A DNA stretch of 64,000 nucleotides, taken from the NCBI GenBank assembly GCA_963924555.1, contig OZ004591.1, positions 5,766,001 to 5,830,000 on the forward strand. Reading direction: 5' to 3'. Shown here in pieces: positions 19,174 through 33,000 of the stretch (positions are counted from its first letter, which is position 1; each line of letters begins with the position of its first letter). This DNA is from Crambe crambe (lineage: Eukaryota; Porifera; Demospongiae; Poecilosclerida; Crambeidae). The position numbers and the translations under genes are program-made. The notes under the pieces are model-generated. The model did not search any database. It saw only the letters and a list, made by a program, of their open reading frames with translations, and was not told the DNA's origin.

Positions 19174-21954
19174 ATTTCCCATTGCTCTTTTTTCCCTTCC
19201 TTTCTCATGTACCCCTTGTCCTTATTGTGTGTTTTGTGTTGTCATCTGTGTGTGTGCAGGGCCATCTTAATATTAGCTATGCTAGTTGATGGTCCTAGTG
19301 TTGAACACCAAATTGTTTACAAAAAAAAAAAGCACCATCTGATCATACAAATTGGTAGAACCCTTTTACTTATGAAGAATCGACAGGGCAAACTAAATAC
19401 CTGCCAACACCCACTAAAGTGCTAAAATTTAATAATATTATCTGCAAATAATAGTGTCTTTAAAAAGTAGAATAATAATGAATTCCCCGTGAAATTCTCC
19501 CCACAAAATTAATTTCCACCATATATTAATATTATGGTAGCTCACTCTTCACTACCTTTTGTTCTCGTCCAATCCAGTGACACTTCGGTCACTGCAAAAT
19601 CGATGTCAAAGGCAGAGATCTGTTCTCTCAAGATGAGCAGATGCTTGATGAGAAATAACTGAGCATCCCTAGGAAGCTTGTAAAAACAGAACAAATAGAA
19701 TTTAATCATCCAGCTATTAAGCTGAATCCTAGTACAGTGGTGGGTGTTTAGAAACCACACCATGATCAACCAGGCACATTATATAACACCAATGAATTAG
19801 AAAACACTGGGAGTGTGTAAACAGCGGACTAGATTGGAATACCGGACTGGACTACCTTTTTTGCATGCAACTATTATGAAGTCAAGTACATTTAGCTTAT
19901 GCTTACAGCCAATCCAAAGCCTCATATGGATGAATAGAGAAAATATCAGTGCAATGTAACCATGGTAGTCACAGATGAATGGTGTTACTACACCAGATTT
20001 CCAATTATATGTCACATCTCTGGTATAGAGCTACTGAGCCCTTTTTTTTTTTTTTTTTTTTTTGCATGCAATTATTATGAGGTTAAGTTGGGATTGCATG
20101 TAGTAATATACTATGGCATTGTAGTGTATTGTCCAAAAAATCTGGGGGGCATGGCCCCTCTGTCCCCATAGGTTCCTCCACCACCTACGAATTGTTTTAA
20201 AATGATCATGATTTATAACTATCAGTCAGCGCACTGGGCGTCCCTGGAAATACTTGCTGCAATACGAATTGATAGACAGCATTAGTATAGATTCTTCCAG
20301 TTGCTATAGTGAGGAAGAATTAGAAGCTGTGCTAGTCTTTGCCTTGATTGTCAAATCCACTTCCACCACTTATTTTTTACTGCAAAAAAAATCCTGCCTA
20401 AAGTTGGGCCATATCCTTGGGCATGTCTTGAACAGATGTACCTAATTTACATTATTTTTATTACCATGCTACAAATATGCAGAGATACAGCTACATCCAC
20501 AGTAATTTTATGCAAAGGTTCAAAATAAGGTTTCAAAGAAAGGCCAAGAAGGCATAAAAGGAGAGAATAAGAACAGACAAAAATCAGGCGAAGCAGTCTG
20601 AAATGATTAAACTATGACATCATCATGTACATATTTATCCAGTGGCACGGGCTGACTATGTGCACAGGGCCTAGGGCACATTGAATCCCAAAGGCAAACG
20701 ATCAACATTTCAGCCTTCATCAATGCTTGCAAGACACTAAAAGTCCCAGAAGAGGAAGTGAGTTACACCAAGTGATTGTTTCCTTATTGAGCACTTCCTG
20801 TTCAACTTCCTTTCCTTATCATTTCACACTGTGTGGTCACTATTAATTCTGTATGTAGACCCTCTGACGCCCCCAGATAGGTGGGATCACCACCAAAAAT
20901 GAGTGTAGTTTCATACATAAGCAATAGATAGTCAGAACAAATCCCCATGCACTCTATCAACCTTATCACCACCAAAATACACATCCTTACATCCATAAAT
21001 CACTCATACAACACTCCTTAGAAGTTATTATCTTTGGAAAAACAAACAAACAAAGGCAGTCCACAAAAATATGCCAGCAGATTCATTCTGGAGGAACTTC
21101 GGAGCACTAGAGCGATTACACAAGCTGATTAGCAGAGCCTGTATTTCAGCATAACTAGTAAGTGTTGGCTCTGAGGCAGCAAAACATTATTAAGGTCCAG
21201 TAGTCCAGTCCAGTATTCCAGTCCAGTGATCCAGTCCACTATTTACACACTCCCGAGAATACTTAGGGATTAATAAGAGATGATGTGATTCTGACCTGAT
21301 GTGTGGCTATGTATATATATTATTATTATTATGACATTTCCCCTTAGGCGAAGAATCATGTTACATAATATGCAAGATTGTGCTGAATCCCTAAAGACCG
21401 TTACTTGTAAAATTGTGAATGCACACACTCAGGAATATGTACAATTCTTGTGTCTAATACCCGAATACTGCCACTTACAAATTGTAGAGAATGCAGATCT
21501 AGCTAGATGCTCATAACCAGAGTAGGAATTTCTAATAATTACATACGCAGACATAGCTATATGTAGATGCTCATGACTAGAGAGTATAGGAATTTCTATT
21601 GCATACCTTTCTTGCCCGTACACTGTCTTGCAAGAGAATGCACATCTAGCTAGATGCTCTTGCTCACTTGCTAGGTGCTTAAGGCTAGAATAGGAATCTT
21701 GTTAATTGTTAATCAAGAAGTACTGCATACCTTTCTAGTCCGAATGCTGTCACAATTATAGAGAATGCATGCACTTGGATCTTCACTGGACTAACTAGAT
21801 GCTCATGACTCTTACTATAGCTAGTCTTGCACTGCATACCTTTTTTGCCCGAATACTGTCACTTGCAAAATGTAGTGAATGCACACACTCAGTCAGCGCC
21901 TCGTGAGCAACACCCTCAAATACAGGTTTCTGTAAATAACAACAACAAAATAGC

Positions 21955-21985
<31 letters not shown>

Positions 21986-24900
21986 TAACAACAATGAAGA
22001 ATCAGATATGAAGCAAGTGGACACCTCAAATCTTATGGGGGGACACACGTTTAAGTGGTTCAAGTGTACTCACCCCTGATAGAAGGACACCTATCAGTGT
22101 CCACATAAAAGTTTCAACATGTACCCTGTATGTATGTATGTATGTATGTATGTATGTATGTATGTATGTATGTATGTATGTATGTATGTGTGTGTATGTA
22201 CATATATGGTACCTCTATACATCTAGAGAGTTTTGATAGACAGAGGAGAGTCCTGCGCACAGTGGGATACCACATATCGTGCATGTCCACCACTGCAGGT
22301 TGCTTGACACGCCCCTTCTGCTTATGCTTCAAAGGATCACCCGATACATCACTCTGCATAGAAGGAAAAGCCAAGAATGGAAACGAAAAAAAAAAATCCT
22401 CTACTGACTTCTAGACTTTGTAGCAACAACAAAATCCATAAAACTGATATCACACACTTCTATCTTACACCACTAATTTTACCCAGCAACAATCAATGCA
22501 CCTCAGTTCCACTGTTGTCGAAAACAGAATCTGACTCACTGGCAGCCTTCCTCTTCTCCTGGTCAACATCAGCTGCAACAAGAAGCTTATCCGGATAAGC
22601 CAGGTCTCCTGAAGCCGGTGTGTACCCACGAATGTCCCTTTGAATGTACAGCTAAAAGAGAATTTGCTATGTATACAATAGTCAAAAATGTGATGATTTT
22701 TTTGGTGCCTTATTTGGTAAAATGGAACCCCAGTCGAGAATCATAAGAACGTATTTAAATTTTGTTACCTCAAAGCATATAAATTGCTTTTAGAAATGGA
22801 ATGTGATGATAGGTAAGATATAATAAACAGAGATTCAGCTTTGAAGTCTCTTTTCTCCTATGTAAGTAATGCGACTGACCCTTCACATAATATTTTATAT
22901 TCAGTATTGCATAAGGGAACATCTCAATCTACATATTCCTAAAATCAGGACACCCAGGGATTTCTATTGTTAAAAGCATCAGCATTGAGAACCATAACAC
23001 TTGTACGTAATCGTGATTTTCATTCTTTCTTTCTTTCTTTCTTTCTTACCTGTGCTTTGAAGATCAACCTTTGCTGGACATCTTCCAGCATCTGTTTCAC
23101 AATTCCTCCAAATGCCAACAGCTCCTTCCCTATATATAAGCAATCAATAATCAGTCATAAGTCAAGTACATAAACAACACAGTCGATATTGCCCAGATAT
23201 TACTCCCTGATAGTCTACTTCCATTCACTTGAACCCTTGATCATTCATCTCAAATTTATCATAGATTGGGTGATCAGCTCTCTGCTGGTGTTTTAAATGT
23301 GAAATTTGGTTGAAAATCAAGAAAGATAGCAAATAATCAAAGAATCAAGTGAATCAATGCAAATAGAGGATTAGTCACAGATTTAAACTGACTAGATAAA
23401 TGAGGAAATATATGCTGTGTCACTGCAAGTACTGTGTGATTCCTTAAACACTGATAAGACATGCAGACAGAAAAGACATTACACACTAAGCACCTTTTGG
23501 CTCCACTCTCTCTTCTAGCATCTCCACCTGCACAAATATAGCTAAATAAAGTACTGCATGTGAGAATCTGTATGACACGACCCTTTACTTAACTCATTGA
23601 ACATAAATGACCCTTTACCAAATCTTCAGCAGGGCCTTGTACAATGTTAGACCTAACTAATAATTGCACCACAGGTAGCTGATCCCCCTTTACCAGCTCT
23701 AATGGAAAGTTCAAGAACAGCAAGGTGTGCATGCACAGGACATAGACCTTGTTGATTTTACAGACCCATTAGCTTTCTTGCTGCCCACCCATCCACTCAT
23801 AAGCTTCTTTACTCTGTCCCATGGGACATGATTGGTATAGGGCCAGATTCTGGGGTTCCCCCAGCCCCCCGCAGTCCCTCAGCTGTCACCGTCACCATGC
23901 ACCAGGAGGGTGCATGGTCCGCCACCCACACACAGCAGTCTCCTCCCAATTAGGCATCATCAGGTAAGGTCAATAGGTCAGCAGCTAGTTGAGTGTTAAT
24001 AGGTGAGAAGGACTGGAAATTATTTACCTTAAAAATAGTGCAAAGGTCAGCAAGAGTCTCCAAGTGGTTGGTGTGAATGATGACAGGACGGAGAGCATCA
24101 TACAAAGTATAGCATAAACTCTCCAGTAGACCACTGTTCAAAGGAGGAGAAAGAGATATATTTTTGGACACTTTTTTTTTTGATGATTACATTCATCCAA
24201 GTATACTAAGTACATTTGATTGGTGGGAAAATAGGCTAGAAAGAGAGGAGGAAGTAGGAAGGGAAGTGAGCAGGGAAGGAAGTGAGGAGGAAGGAGAGGA
24301 AGTAAGGAAGTGAGAAAAGAGAAATGGGTGGAGAAAAGGAGGGAGGGAGGGAGAGTTATATAGAAACACACTTGAGGTGGTTGCTCTCGGCACTGAAGAA
24401 ATGAAAGAAAAGGTGATACTCATCCTGGCACACCCTGGAAAGGAAGTTGCAGCTGGAACGGACCTGCAGTCGACAACATGCATCAATTCATCCAGGGTTT
24501 CCAATAAGAGTTGATCCTACATGTGTAACATACACATGACACAGATTGGCAGACTCACCAGACCAGTGTGATTGGTCCCGTGGACTTTTTTGAGCTGCTC
24601 GATGGTGGCTGTGATGGTAGGCAAGAGGAGAATGCCTCGCTGGGAAACATAACACTGGTGGCAGTCCTGCAGCAGGGTCTTGTACCTACACACAACAGTA
24701 CCAATCATATGTATAGGGACTCGACAATATCCAACCAAATTTTTTTTTGTCTCGGCACCAGAGTACCGAGACACAGTACTGAAGGCAATTCATAGAAATC
24801 ATACCAAGTCATTTCTTGTCTTAATTTAACTTGCAATGATTGATCAGCTGGATATCAATTTCTGGTATTATCTGATAATACATAGCATCATAGTGCTACG

Positions 24901-26877
24901 TATGCATAGTAACTCACTCGTTGACTTTCGAGGCTCTAGCTTCTATCTCTTTCATCAGCTCCTACAATCACATGCATATGAGAAGAAAAAGATAGTCCTT
25001 CCCACCACTTGACTACCAAACAGAGCAGCCTTCATTTGATACTTCTCTTTGATTATATATGTACCAGTAAGTGCATACATGCATAACTCCCTCCTTCACA
25101 AAAGGGTTTCATACATACATACATACATAGATACCTTGATTTCAGGTGCTTTTGTCCTGAACTTCCCATAGTATTGCGAGTAATTGCTCTCCGTGGACAA
25201 CTCCTCCACTCCCTATACAATACATAATAAGTCATTCAAACCACTAACACTGTACAATGGGTTTCTGGTATGTTTATTTGTTGCCTAGTTTTGGTGTAAT
25301 ATTATAATTTGTGGTGATATACAGCACAAAGGAGGTCAAGTGGGCTATTCCACTTTCCACTAAAACATATGTACTAGCTATGTTTTTTATAAGGCTCAAC
25401 TGACTTGTTTCAATTTGACGTCGATGGTGGCAGACTTGAGTGTATTGATGACATTCTGCTTGATCACACTCAGAGCACGGGAGAGATGCTGTTTGAAACG
25501 AGCCAAGTACACCACCGATTCCTTGTAATGTGGCTACACACAATCATGCAGACCATTCCATTTAATCACTGTCATATTTCATACGTACACAGAGAGTTAT
25601 AGTGTTTGTACAGAGATTTTCAGGTTCATTGAGGGACTATTAAGAATTCAGTAAACTTTGTAGTTATGCAATACAGCAATAATAATATAGTGTGGCTTGA
25701 TTCAAATCTCCCTCAAAAGACTTGAAGATCTCTGTATAGCTAAATCCTTGCTACCGTGAAGAATGACTAAGGCAACAGTTAATTTGATGAAGTATGAGAT
25801 GTGCACTGTACATATTGTGCTCGGAGCCCCTCAGGTGAAACCCCGTAATCTAACGACATGTAGGGTAACAGTACATGATTCTCAATGAAGAGGATGCACT
25901 CATCGAGACGAGCCAGTGTGGACACAAGAGAACTCTTCCCATCTCTGGACAAAGAGAGAGTGTTAACTTGACTCCCGATTCTTTCCAGCTCGGTGAAGTA
26001 CGACAGTTTGTTACCGATGCTTTCAGTCACATTAATCAGCTTTGTCTGCACAGAGAGAGTGGGAGAAAAGAAATATCAAGAGCAACCCAAGGTCACAACA
26101 GAGTACTAATATAACCTACAATCAAATCTTTAAACACTTCATATCGATCTGACAGACCACTGTGTTTGGTCCATTCAGACTATATAGAATAGTGTAAAAC
26201 TAACTCACCTGCTCATCAACGAGCTTTTCACAAGCTTGGTGAAGGGCATTAGTCTTGGACGAGACCTGTTGATGTCTCTTCTTCATCTCCTGCAGTAGCT
26301 CCAGGGCCTTACTCACTTCTTCCAGCATGCAACCACACTGGTCTCTGTACTCACACAGTTGCTTACTGTAGTCTCTGAAGGGGAGGAGGAAGTACTGACT
26401 GCACGCATCTCAAGTGCTTGAAATAGGTTAATAGTTTATGGTTGCATGTGATTTCTCTCTCACCTATAGCACTTTTCTTGTTCTGCTAGCACCTGGGCAT
26501 CGATATCGTCACACCAGGCCAAGAACTAAACAAGTACAGTAAGAGAAAAACACTTTAGATTACACAATAACATTTGGAATACAATATACATAATTATACA
26601 TTTTCCATTGTAGCATTTTATAATAGTATTCATGACTATCTACCTGCTGTGAATTTTCAAACACAGAATCCAATTCTTGCTCCTTCTCTTTGGCTACTTC
26701 AATTGGAGGACTGCCTGTAGCTGACCCTGATACTAGGTTTGGAAGAGGTCTGGCTGAAGTGGCAGTGCTGAGCTCCATGTAACTTTCCTTTTGCTGCTCA
26801 GATAAAGGAGCAAAGCGAGAGTCCCACTGGCTCAACTTGTCTCTCACATTCTGTCCCTTCATTTGTGTCCTCTCCAT
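15584..26877 (-). CDS. COG3: Conserved oligomeric Golgi complex subunit 3
   Basis: Twenty-one exons, transcribed right to left, give 796 residues (human 828): 26644-26877, 26464-26525, 26209-26374, 25875-26045, 25405-25533, 25135-25212, 24918-24961, 24559-24685, 24372-24463, 24028-24133, 23494-23527, 23050-23129, 22502-22651, 22213-22353, 21840-21929, 19556-19676, 18812-18936, 17496-17670, 17229-17356, 16909-17007, 15584-15622. COG3 is a lobe-A subunit of the COG tether that docks retrograde vesicles at the Golgi. Conserved blocks are [16 protein letters not shown] at the start, [93 protein letters not shown], and an ISLLL near the end. All phases agree. One exon is 34 bases. Exon 9 ends at an unusual GTGTGT donor. 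The ATG faces RBMX2 across 180 bases. Confidence 0.96.
17032..17180. mobile_element. CAGTGGAACC-type inverted-repeat element in COG3 intron
   Basis: The left end CAGTGGAACCTGACTTAGTG pairs with the right end CCATTATAACCAGGTTCCAC. A TA dinucleotide precedes the left end. About 150 bases, non-coding, pogo/Tigger-like by its ends. Confidence 0.65.
18300..18515 (+). repeat. Irregular tandem repeat in COG3 intron
   Basis: Repeated ACTCCCTCATACAATTTAAT and GTTGTTTTGCACTATA blocks, about five partial copies of varying length, within the intron between the exons at 18812-18936 and 17496-17670. Confidence 0.75.
19809..21254. mobile_element. 1.45-kb inverted-repeat element in COG3 intron
   Basis: The left end GGGAGTGTGTAAACAGCGG and its following GGACTGGACTAC pair with the right end GTAGTCCAGTCCAG and TTTACACACTCCC. 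The right end carries several CCAGTCCAGT sub-repeats. I find no transposase motif in the interior, so this is a non-autonomous or decayed element filling most of the roughly 2.2-kb intron between the exons at 21840-21929 and 19556-19676. Confidence 0.6.
21950..21985 (+). repeat. (AAC)n microsatellite beside a COG3 acceptor
   Basis: On the COG3 coding strand this is (GTT)n, so it supplies much of the pyrimidine tract upstream of the acceptor for exon 21840-21929. Confidence 0.85.
22127..22200 (+). repeat. (TGTA)n microsatellite in COG3 intron
   Basis: Long tetranucleotide run ending 13 bases from the donor of the COG3 exon at 22213-22353. The open frames on both strands here are products of the repeat. 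Confidence 0.95.
24233..24355 (-). repeat. Polypurine tract in COG3 intron
   Basis: About 120 bases of A/G (GGAGGAAG-like) on the plus strand, so the COG3 coding strand is C/T-rich. It lies in the short intron before exon 24028-24133, matching the strand bias of the tracts in PCCA and RBMX2. Confidence 0.85.
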
Positions 26878-27057
26878 TATCAGCTCAGATCAGCTAGCTG
26901 TTAGTCTGGTGTAACGGTGACCCTTACCTTTCCTCGGATTGGTAAGGGTCGCCACTATGCAAAGAATTCGAATTGATGCACACCATGTACCAACAATAAG
27001 CTACTTATATACTGCAAGAGAGCTTGCATGCAAGGCTAAGGTCTTTCTACTGCTATC
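26878..27057. promoter_or_regulatory. Divergent COG3/RBMX2 promoter
   Basis: Only 180 bases separate the two outward-facing start codons. The centre has a perfect inverted repeat, GACCCTTACC (26919-26928) and GGTAAGGGTC (26941-26950), with ATTGG (an inverted CCAAT box) between and overlapping the arms. No TATA box is evident. Shared control of two housekeeping genes is inferred. Confidence 0.65.
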
Positions 27058-30000
27058 ATGAAGTAAGGATGATCATTATTTTAATTCAGCAGCTCCATTC
27101 TTTATGCTCTTCTAGCAATGTGAAAGCAATTCAGAAGTTGAGTGAGACGGAGCTGAAGTTGGGGGTAAGCAGCTCAAAAAAGTCATGGCATGACATGTAT
27201 TCTGGCAGTGCATACGTTTTTATAGGTAAGCAGTAATTTATCTTAGGATACAAGAGTGCAAAATGAAAACAGGTTTTGGATCTTTGCGGGAGACTGGGAT
27301 AAATAGACAGTACTCAACCTAATGCAATAAGATATTAATGTTCTTTAGGTGGATTGGATTATGGATTAACCGAAGGTGACATAATTTCAATTTTTTCACA
27401 GTAAGTTTTAGTATCTGTGTTATGAACAGCATGAGCCTCTCTTCTTTCTCCTTCCCCCTCCCCTCTCCTCTTCTTCCTCCTCCTCCCTCCTCCTCCCCCC
27501 TCCTCCCCCTCCCTCCTCCTCCTCTTCTTCCTTCTCCCCCCTCCTCTTCTTCCTTCTCCCTCCCTCCCTCCCTCCCTCCCTCCCTCCCTCCTCCTCCTCT
27601 TCATCCCCCTCCCCCTCAAAGGTATGGGGAGATAGTTAACATCAACCTTGTTCGTGACAAGAAGACAGGCAAGTCAAAAGGCTATTGCTTTCTCTGCTAT
27701 GAGGATCAACGAAGCACCATTCTCGCTGTGGACAACTTCAATGCAATAAAGGTACAAGTCATATCCAATGAGTGGGTATTCCTACCATGTATGGTTGGAC
27801 CATCAGACTATCATACCTGCCAACCTGTCAGAATTAATTTGCTTGATTGACTGCGCTCTTATGTTAGTGACTAAAAGGTCGCATGCATTGGCCAATATTT
27901 GCTGGATCGAGGTAAATCAGTATTTGTGCTTGATAAAAAAATAATAATATATTCAAGCAAAATGAGTGGCGGTAGCAATCTCGGATCCACCATAAGGTAC
28001 CAATCATCATCATGAGTTATAGTGAGCTGGATGTTACATACCAAGTAGAATTATTCAAGGGTCACTGCATAACAAGTAGAAAAATATTAAACCTTGTACG
28101 AGATGCCCAATGCAATATCATGGAAAATGAATGCAGTTTTTTAGGTAAGGGTTGTCACCATTGTTGGCACTCCATATATATCTATACATGTGTTTGATAA
28201 GCGTCCATCGACTGTTACATGTAAAGAAAAGAAACTGGCATCTCTTACTAGCCTCATAGAACTATCTGTGTTTTCTGAGCAATGGCTGAGAGAAGATGGA
28301 AGCTCTAGAGTTGCCAAAAACATATTCATAACATTATGTGATTATAGCACTGAGCAGTGACATCATCTATTTGCTGATTGGTCAGATTACTAGTGTTATG
28401 CAAACCACATAATACTGTGTTCTACTGTATAGCCAGAAATATTGACTGGAATTATATTATACGATTTCCTCATTAAAATACCAATGACTGCATTTATCCG
28501 AAAGCACTCAAAATAAATAATGCGCGTGTGTTGCGCATGTGTGCTGTGTATAGCTAGCTAGCTAGCTCTCATCAATTTAGCATGGATATTTTCAAGTTCT
28601 CCAGTTGTGTGAGGGGCCATCACGTCTACAAAAGCATATGGACTCCAGAATTAGAGAGACTGACAGCGCTGTAGCTGCAATTGTTGGATACATCCCTCGA
28701 AGAATTTCAGCTGCTTGTTCATGCTCCAATTGTAGGCTCTAGGCTTATTTAAGTGCTTTGTTACATATAAAAAATCTTCTAAAGAGTTAAAGCACAAAGA
28801 ATACTTGCTTGCTCGCTCGCTATCAAATATTGCACATTGCCCTAGTTTTAACCGTCCAAGAAATTCCTGGATCGTAGAACAAAACGCTCATGTGAGTTTG
28901 ATTCCCTTCCCTTGGGTTGGTAAAGGGTCAGCCCACGAGACTAACTTATAGTAAGCTGTAACAAATTGACATGAAAATTGTAGTTTATACATATCTATAC
29001 GGCAGTCACGTTTTCGATAGGAGGGGAGATGCAACAAACTAAATAGCGCACACACTATTTGGGGGTAGAATGTTTTTTCACACTTTCCAGTGCCAAAAAC
29101 AACACTAGTAATCAGAACAAAACAAATATAGGAAAGAAATGTCTACTGAACGAGAAAGCACTACCTGCTCTACACTACTTGCTAGTATGTTGCCTAAAAG
29201 TAGCTTTGAAGCTGGAACATCATCTTTGATACAGAACCCACTAAGATCAGTCCAGGTGCTCAGCAGTACAACTGTGACACCTTACACAGATTCTTAGTAG
29301 GCTTAACTAATTATTGGTATTCTGCTGGGCTCAAGATAACACTCTATTATTGTCTGGACATGATTATCTAATAGCAGTTTTAAATTTATAGCTGTAATGG
29401 AAATTTGGCTGGACAAAAGTAGAAAATGACTGAAGAAATTGACCGGAAAGTGTCCTGTAACTGACTGTTATTGTATTCTGGAAAGTCTCATATTCAACAA
29501 GAAGTTTAACCCCATCACAAATCTTCTTTGTCCAATTAGAGAAAAACTGCATTCAGGGTTACCAATTCACATTCCCATTACATTCAGAGTTGAACAGGCA
29601 TACTTTATTGCTTCTTCCACAGCAGCTTGCTTATCATCTGGCCTCTTCTCCATTATTATCAAGTTTCACCTACCACACCCCTTTTCGCGCGAAAGTTAAT
29701 GTGTGGTAAAATGGAAATCTAATCATTGGGTGCGCCTGAATTCTGGTGCAGTTCCGTGACCACTGCAGCCCGACCACCAGACCCCTTCCTCGCGTGCTGG
29801 TGATGCAATACATCCAGTGCTGTGAGCTAGGGGGCTGGGACAGAGACTAGTTATGAGCATGGTTGAGATTTAGTAAATGTCCACCCCCTGTGTGAGTATG
29901 GTTGAGATTTAGTAAATTCCCACCCCCTGTGTGTGAGCATGGTTGAGATTTAGTAAATGTCCACCCCCTGTGTTGATAAATGTCCACCACCTGTGTAAAT

Positions 30001-33000
30001 TCCTTCTCGACTGAATTTTGAAACAAACGGCACCCCATACAAAAGAGCTCTCTTTGAGAGCTTTCCAATAGTGTACTAGTTACAAGTTACAACTTTATAC
30101 CCCCCATATGGAAGACCTGACATGACCTCAGTAATCAAAAAAAATTTTTGTAAAATTACCACATACTTAGGAGGCCTTTGATACTCCTTATCATAACGAA
30201 GGGATTTCTAAAATATGAAGGTAAATGTAAAAAAATGTCATTTACCTTCCGTTTACCTTCATATTTTTGAAACCATACCCCCCCCCCCCCTGAAATCCCT
30301 TTGTTCATTCAAAGCAAGGCATAGACAACTGAGTCTCTCTCACTCTTTATATCTCCGTTCATCTTCTTTCATTATAATATTAGCATTCCTAAAAAAGCCC
30401 GACTAATACTCATTACTATGATTTAATTAGTGGTGAGCTATATGAGTTGGAAGAGCTCCACTATTAGGCTATTAAATTTGTGATTTTGGTCAGCCAGTGG
30501 CTGGAATTTTGATTACACTGGACACTACTTGCTGTTGAATTCTGTGTCAGTGTCCAACCTGAACTCCCAGCCATGTTGGCCATGTTGAGGGTGGAACCCC
30601 ACAGACATAGTGTGGTATATGTACATGTATATATTATCTTTAAATCTCTTATTCAAAAACCACAAGGTTATCACTACATGTACATAAACAGACCTAATAA
30701 GTAAACACACCCATTTCAATTAAAAGGGTACAGTATAGCATTACCCATCTTTCTGCACTCTCTCTATATAGCCACTAGCTCAACTCTCAGTCCCTCTAGC
30801 TCAACAACACTGGCTCTGAACTGAGCCTGGCTAGGCTTGCTGCAATCACAGTAGCTATTGACCTTTGAACCGTATTTTTCTTTCTCCCTCTCACCTCTTT
30901 GTAACACTTTGTATTGCTGCAAGGTGTAGCCAAAAAGGATAAGGCAGCAGCGATGTAGGGTTTATGTCAATTTTATGACAGTTAGCAGAGCACAAATGCA
31001 GTCCATGCAGCGATGTAGGGTTTGTCTAGCAGAGCAAATGCAGTACATAGCCAGCACCTTGTTTCCGTACTTTTTGTATTGCTGCAAGGTGTAGCCAAAA
31101 AGGATAAGGCAGCAGCGATGTAGGGTTTATGTCAATTTTATGACAGTTAGCAGAGCACAAATGCAGTCCATGCAACGATGTAGGGTTTGTCTAGCAGAGC
31201 AAATGCAGTACATAGCCAGCACCTTGTTTCCGTACTTTTTATAGTCATGTACTCAAGCCTACATCACTCTTTCATTTAGAAGAAATGTCTTTCCTCTCAT
31301 ATTATTATTTGTAACAGAGATTCAATTTCAATCACATGATCTGAATATATACACACAAAAATGATGTCACAGTTAATTAAGGAAACAACACACTCACACA
31401 GTACAATTATGATACAGTATAATACATAGGTCTGTTACATTATGTAGCCAATAAAGTAGCAGTTCACTAATGGGAAAAAAGATTACATTAGTGCACACAC
31501 AATCGTGATGTGTATCTTCTCCACATATAAAAAAAAAAGAATTCATATAGTCAAGTAAGTCATACTTTTGTGGAGGCAGTGCCATATTCTGAAGTTTCAG
31601 CAGCAACCAGTGGTTCATTTTCATCTGTAACTGTGGATTCATTAATAGCTGGCTCTTCAAGAACTGTTGCACTTGGTGCAGAGTGCTGACTCTTGCGAAA
31701 GAAACAGATCATATAGACGATAGGAAACAAAAGTATGCTGATGGGGAAAGTGACTGCAAAGGCATACCAGACGCCAGGATGATCGTACCTCTTTTCGACT
31801 CCTGCAGTCACTCTCGTGAAGAGTGCAAACACCGTGATAACAATATTGGCCACAAAAGTTATGATCACGACAAAGGTCTTCTTAAGCAACCATTTCGACC
31901 CATCGTTAAGAGTGCTAAGAAAACGACAATATAAGACTACAATGCCAATCAACAAAACGAGTCCGATGATGCTTCCAGAAATATAGAAGACATAGCCATT
32001 CAAAATCTGGTTTATCAGACCAGAAGTGCTGATTGTACAATTCTCATAATTCTCATTAATTGCCCTGATCCAGCACCAAGGACCAGCTAGCCCATAATTC
32101 TTAGTGAAGAACGGGACAAATGCATAACATAATGAAAGTGAAACAAAATTGGAGAGGACAATTTCCGGAATTACTCTACCACACCTGGTCTGCACAAAGG
32201 CTGGATCTGTGTATGTATCTCCTCTTATGGAACGCTTGACATAAACAAAGAGGTGGACTTTCATTCCCACAGTGAAGATAAACACCAAAATCCCAGTCCA
32301 ATTCCAGATGAAGCCTATTGCAGTACAAACCTTGTCTTGAATTTCCTTATCATACTTGAAGTGGTGTTCTAAAGAGGCCCCAATAAACATTTCCCTCAGC
32401 AGAATAGAAACCATCAGGTATAGAAAGAGTCTTTGGAGAACAGTGTAGTAGGCTTTGTAGCAAAGTATCAGCACGATGATGACAGCTGAAATCGCACAGC
32501 ATATTATTCCAGTTATACTGAAAACAAGATTGGCGGTGTTCAAATTCACCGTTGTGTGCATGCAGTTAGAGAACTGGGAATACATATCTGCTAATGTGAT
32601 CCTTAGAACGTAGATCGATCTCTGCAGTGCAGCGAGCGCGCCTAGCGTATAGCCTGGCCTATAGCGCGCGTCTGATTTTATAATGCGCGCGCGGTGTGGA
32701 TTGCGCATGCGCACACGAGACTAAGTAGCGCCTGCGCGTACATAATGTGCATGCTCCATGATCCAGTAATAATTGTTCTACGTACGATCGATCGTAGCTA
32801 GGCTTATCTAAAATTAATGCTTTCTATGTATGCAGCAGCCTGCCACTTACATAACTCACAGCAAAATCTTCTAATTGGAACCACAAGGAGTTGAAGCACA
32901 AAATGAATATATATCAGCTCAAAAAGCCTATAGGAATACTAGCTTGCTCGCTCGCTCACTGTGACCCACATTGCCCTAGTATCTGAACTGATCTTCTTTG

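Noticed and set aside
19663..19676. CCTAG acceptor at 19669 for the COG3 exon
   Set aside because: It would leave the wrong phase. Using the upstream ACAAG acceptor (exon to 19676) keeps [10 protein letters not shown] in frame with the previous exon.
21795..21986. Poly-Leu open frame that looks like a signal peptide
   Set aside because: The Leu run is the (AAC)n repeat read on the minus strand just upstream of a real COG3 exon acceptor.
27422..27619. Long overlapping open frames (Ser/Pro-rich and Arg/Gly-rich) on both strands
   Set aside because: They come from the C/T-rich intron tract before RBMX2 exon 4.
32586..32714. 43-residue N-terminal extension of receptor copy 1
   Set aside because: The other two copies have no in-frame equivalent and start at the matching internal Met; the extra part is promoter-like CpG-rich sequence.
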